Made by a program: the position numbers and the translations under genes
DNA from: Rhodospirillales bacterium
GTDB taxonomy: Bacteria; Pseudomonadota; Alphaproteobacteria; Rhodospirillales; JAOUPW01
Length of the DNA: 7,162 nt
Direction of reading: 5' to 3'
Assembly (NCBI GenBank): GCA_029879665.1
Contig: JAOUPW010000087.1
Coordinates: 1-7,162, forward strand
In this document: positions 4,472-7,162 of the stretch, in pieces
Numbering within the stretch: position 1 is the stretch's first letter
Layout of the letters: the number at the start of each line of letters is the position of its first letter
The notes under the pieces: model-generated
The model's input: only the letters and a program-made list of their open reading frames with translations
The model's database searches: none
Told to the model about the DNA's origin: nothing

Positions 4472-7162
4472 ATGAGTCTGATCCGTTTGTCAATTGAACG
4501 TCCCATAGCCGTCGTTGCGGCGGTGATTATGGTTGTCATGTTCGGACTGGTTGCGCTCAAGACCATCCCGATCCAGTTAACCCCCGACATCCGTCGCCCC
4601 GTGATTACCATTCGCACTTGGTGGCCCGGCGCGGCGGTGGCGGAAATGGAACGTGAAGTCACCAACCGGCAGGAAGATGCTTTACGTGGGCTGGAAGGCT
4701 TGAAAGAAATTCAAAGCTCTTCTTCCAGCGGTTATTCCCGGGTAACCCTGGAATTCGGCATCGGACAGAACATGGACAAGGCACTGTTGCTGGTTTCCAA
4801 TCGGCTCGACCGGGTCACCGGCTATCCGTCTGAAGTGAAGGAACCGTCGCTGGATACGGCGGGAAGTGACGACATCCCGATTGCCTATTTTGTGCTGACA
4901 CCCCTTCCCGGCAACACCCGCTCCATCCAGAGCTACCGCGACTTTATTGAAAGCGAACTGCAGGAGCGTATGCAGAGGGTGCCGGGCATTGCGGAAGTCC
5001 GGGTCTGGGGCGGCAGCAACCGGGAACTGGTCGTCACCATCGACCCTGCAAAAATGGCACGTTACGGCCTGACCGTACCGGACGTGGTTGACAAGCTACG
5101 CGCCGCCAACGCCTCCATATCCGCCGGCGACATGGATGAAGGAAAGCGCAGCTACGTGGTGCGCACGGAGGGAGAATTCAAAACCCCCGAACAGGTCCGC
5201 GCCGTGGTTCTGCGAACCCTGAGCAACATCGAAACCGGCCGCGTCGCCCGGGTCACGGTTCAGGACATCGCGGAAGTGGATTTCGGTTTCAAGGAACGGG
5301 ACTCCGTAATTCGTTACCTTGGCCGTCCCGGACTTTCCATTAACGCCGTCGGCGAGACCGGCAACAATGTAATCGAAACCATGAGGGGCGTCCGCGCGGT
5401 GGTCGAGGAGCTCAACCAACGGGTTCTTCCCGAAGCCGGCTTGAAACTGGTCCAGGTTTACGACGAAACCACCTACATCAATTCCGCCATCAGCCTGGTC
5501 AAACAGAATGTCTACGTCGGCGGCGCCCTTGCGGCCTTGGTGCTGTTACTGTTTTTACGTTCGGGCGCGGCAACCCTGGTGGTGGCCCTGGCGATTCCCG
5601 TCTCGGTGATCGGCGCCTTCGTCGCCATGGCCGGCATGGGCCGTTCCATCAACGTCATTTCCCTGGCCGGCATCGCCTTTGCCGTCGGCATGGTAGTGGA
5701 CGCCGCCATCGTGGTCCTCGAAAATATCTACCGCCTGACCCAGGAAGGGCGCTCGCGCAAGGAGGCGGCCTATCTGGGCGCCAAGCAGGTGTGGGTCGCA
5801 GTGCTGGTGTCGTCTCTGACCACGGTGATGGTGTTCATGCCGGTGCTGGTGATGGATTTGCCCATCGGACAGCTGTTCCGGGACATTGCGGTTGCCGTAT
5901 CCGTCTCCGTCCTTTTGTCCCTGCTGGTCGCGGTAACGGTGATTCCGGCCCTGGCCAACCGGATGTTGCGCGATGACGGCGGCGCCTCACGGTTGAGGCT
6001 TCCGGGCATCGACGACCTGGCGCGCGGGATGGTCAATCTTGCCATCCGATATACCCGCCATGTTTCCCGCCACCGGGTTACCGCCGTTCTGATGGTCGCG
6101 GGTATTTGCGGCGTAACCGCGATTTCCACCTATCTGTTTCTGCCCAAGCTGGAATACCTGCCCGAAGGTAACCGCAATCTGGTAATCGGGCGGGTGCTGC
6201 CGCCGCCGGGCTACAACCTTCAGACCGCCAATGAGATCGCCAACGATATTGAAACTCAGATCAAGCCCCACTGGGCGTCGGAAACGGGGCCCGAGTCCAA
6301 GGCCGGCGAGCCGCCCAAGATCGACCACTTCTTTTTCGTCGCCCGCCGTTCGCACACCTTTATCCGGGCCAGCAGCGTCGATCCCCAGCGGGCCGGAGAC
6401 CTAGTGCCGATTATCCGCAAGGCCGTTTTCCGGGAACCGGGGGTATTCGGCCTGATCGTGCAGCCGTCCATGTTCGGACGCACCATCGGCGGCGGCCGGT
6501 CCATCAACCTGGATATTTCCGGCCCCGATCTGGAAGACATTCTCAACGTCGCCCAGCGGTCCATGGGCATGATCGGCCGGATCCTGCCGCGCCGGGAAGG
6601 CACCCAGGTCCGCCCCCGGCCGGGTCTGGAACTCGGCGCGCCGGAAGTGAAGATCATTCCCGACCCCCTGCGTCTGGCCGACAACGGGGTCAGCGTGCGC
6701 GACCTGGGCAGCACGGTGGACGCCTTCAACGACGGCCTCAGGGTCGCAGAAATTACGGTGGACGGAGAACGCATCGACCTCACCGTGCGCGGGCCGAAGC
6801 AGGAGATCACGCAAACCCAGGGCATCGAAAACCTGCCGGTGGTGACCCGTTCGGGCAAGGTGCTGCCGGCCAGTTCCCTGGCCGATGTGGTGGTGACGTC
6901 GGGCCCGACCCAGCTGCGGCACATCGACTGGGAACGCACGGTAACCTTGCAGATCAAGCCGCCGAATAATATGCCCCTGGAACAGGCCATGGATATGATT
7001 CGTAGCGATGTGATGGAAAAATCCCGCGCCGACGGCCTGCCCCCGGGGGTGAAAATGCGCATGTCGGGCACCGCCGATCAGTTGACCCAGGCCTGGGATC
7101 AGATGGTCATCGATCTGGCCATCGCCATCGCCATTGTTTACCTGGTGATGGCGGTGCTGTTT
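4472..7162 (+). CDS. RND-family (AcrB/AcrD/AcrF-type) efflux transporter permease (3' end outside window)
   Basis: Inner-membrane proton-driven antiporter that normally works with a periplasmic adaptor and an outer-membrane channel to export drugs, metals or other compounds. 897 residues are visible without a stop; members usually have about 1030-1060. The order is TM1 (about 12-30), first porter half (to about 340), TM2-TM6 (about 346-493), TM7 (536-556), second porter half, and the start of TM8 (about 881-897). Recognisable stretches are LTPDIRRPVITIRTWWPGA near the N-terminus, RVPGIAEVRVWGG, and GMVVDAAIVVLENIYR in TM4. In TM4 Asp410 matches AcrB D407, but the second Asp (D408) is Ala411, as in CusA-like pumps. 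The ATG at 4472 gives the standard MSLIRLSIERP start; its ribosome-binding site is weak, and an in-frame GTG at 4436 is less likely. No adaptor gene precedes it, since the upstream gene is divergent. The substrate cannot be told. Confidence 0.95.
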   Translation, partial: MSLIRLSIERPIAVVAAVIMVVMFGLVALKTIPIQLTPDIRRPVITIRTWWPGAAVAEMEREVTNRQEDALRGLEGLKEIQSSSSSGYSRVTLEFGIGQNMDKALLLVSNRLDRVTGYPSEVKEPSLDTAGSDDIPIAYFVLTPLPGNTRSIQSYRDFIESELQERMQRVPGIAEVRVWGGSNRELVVTIDPAKMARYGLTVPDVVDKLRAANASISAGDMDEGKRSYVVRTEGEFKTPEQVRAVVLRTLSNIETGRVARVTVQDIAEVDFGFKERDSVIRYLGRPGLSINAVGETGNNVIETMRGVRAVVEELNQRVLPEAGLKLVQVYDETTYINSAISLVKQNVYVGGALAALVLLLFLRSGAATLVVALAIPVSVIGAFVAMAGMGRSINVISLAGIAFAVGMVVDAAIVVLENIYRLTQEGRSRKEAAYLGAKQVWVAVLVSSLTTVMVFMPVLVMDLPIGQLFRDIAVAVSVSVLLSLLVAVTVIPALANRMLRDDGGASRLRLPGIDDLARGMVNLAIRYTRHVSRHRVTAVLMVAGICGVTAISTYLFLPKLEYLPEGNRNLVIGRVLPPPGYNLQTANEIANDIETQIKPHWASETGPESKAGEPPKIDHFFFVARRSHTFIRASSVDPQRAGDLVPIIRKAVFREPGVFGLIVQPSMFGRTIGGGRSINLDISGPDLEDILNVAQRSMGMIGRILPRREGTQVRPRPGLELGAPEVKIIPDPLRLADNGVSVRDLGSTVDAFNDGLRVAEITVDGERIDLTVRGPKQEITQTQGIENLPVVTRSGKVLPASSLADVVVTSGPTQLRHIDWERTVTLQIKPPNNMPLEQAMDMIRSDVMEKSRADGLPPGVKMRMSGTADQLTQAWDQMVIDLAIAIAIVYLVMAVLF

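Noticed and set aside
6256..7071. Minus-strand open frame of 271 codons within the RND gene
   Set aside because: It is antisense to the uninterrupted RND reading frame, has low-complexity Ser/Arg/Thr-rich composition and no recognisable motif; it is a shadow of the real gene.

Overview
The window is GC-rich (roughly 58-60% by eye), with dense short-spaced genes and a tripartite-tricarboxylate-transporter (TTT) type solute-binding protein. Together these suggest a proteobacterium, most likely an alphaproteobacterium of the Rhodospirillales kind. The taxonomic guess is inference from gene style; no rRNA or other phylogenetic marker is present.

Layout. On the minus strand, reading right to left from about 4254, lie three tightly packed genes: the B12-binding small subunit of a glutamate-mutase-type enzyme (glmS/mutS), its ATP-dependent reactivase (glmL/mutL), and the large TIM-barrel subunit (glmE/mutE). 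The first two overlap by 4 nt (ATGA) and the last two by about 23 nt, so they form one translationally coupled operon. After a 111-nt AT-rich gap comes a TctC/Bug-family periplasmic solute-binding protein on the same strand, cut off by the left edge of the window. On the plus strand, starting at 4472 and running off the right edge, is an RND-family inner-membrane efflux transporter, divergent from the mutase operon. The 217-bp divergent intergenic region holds weak promoter-like elements and an imperfect dyad.

How the parts fit. GlmS carries cobalamin, GlmE holds the substrate, and GlmL rescues the inactivated holoenzyme, so this is a complete adenosylcobalamin-dependent carbon-skeleton mutase module. 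The usual partner, 3-methylaspartate ammonia-lyase, is not in the window. The downstream solute-binding protein could bring in a carboxylate that feeds or leaves this pathway (inference).

The main point of interest is in GlmE. Aligned from memory, without gaps over most of its length, to the Clostridium cochlearium enzyme at a constant offset of +11, it keeps two of the three substrate-binding arginines (R66 to R77, R100 to R111) and the coenzyme-ribose Lys/Glu pair (K337, E341). It has lost the third arginine (R149 to L160), the adjacent His (H150 to S161), the amino-group-binding Glu (E171 to L182) and His291 (to L302). GlmS is canonical. This looks like a B12 mutase on the glutamate-mutase chassis with a changed substrate, probably not glutamate. 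That conclusion is inference and would need a real alignment and an enzyme assay.
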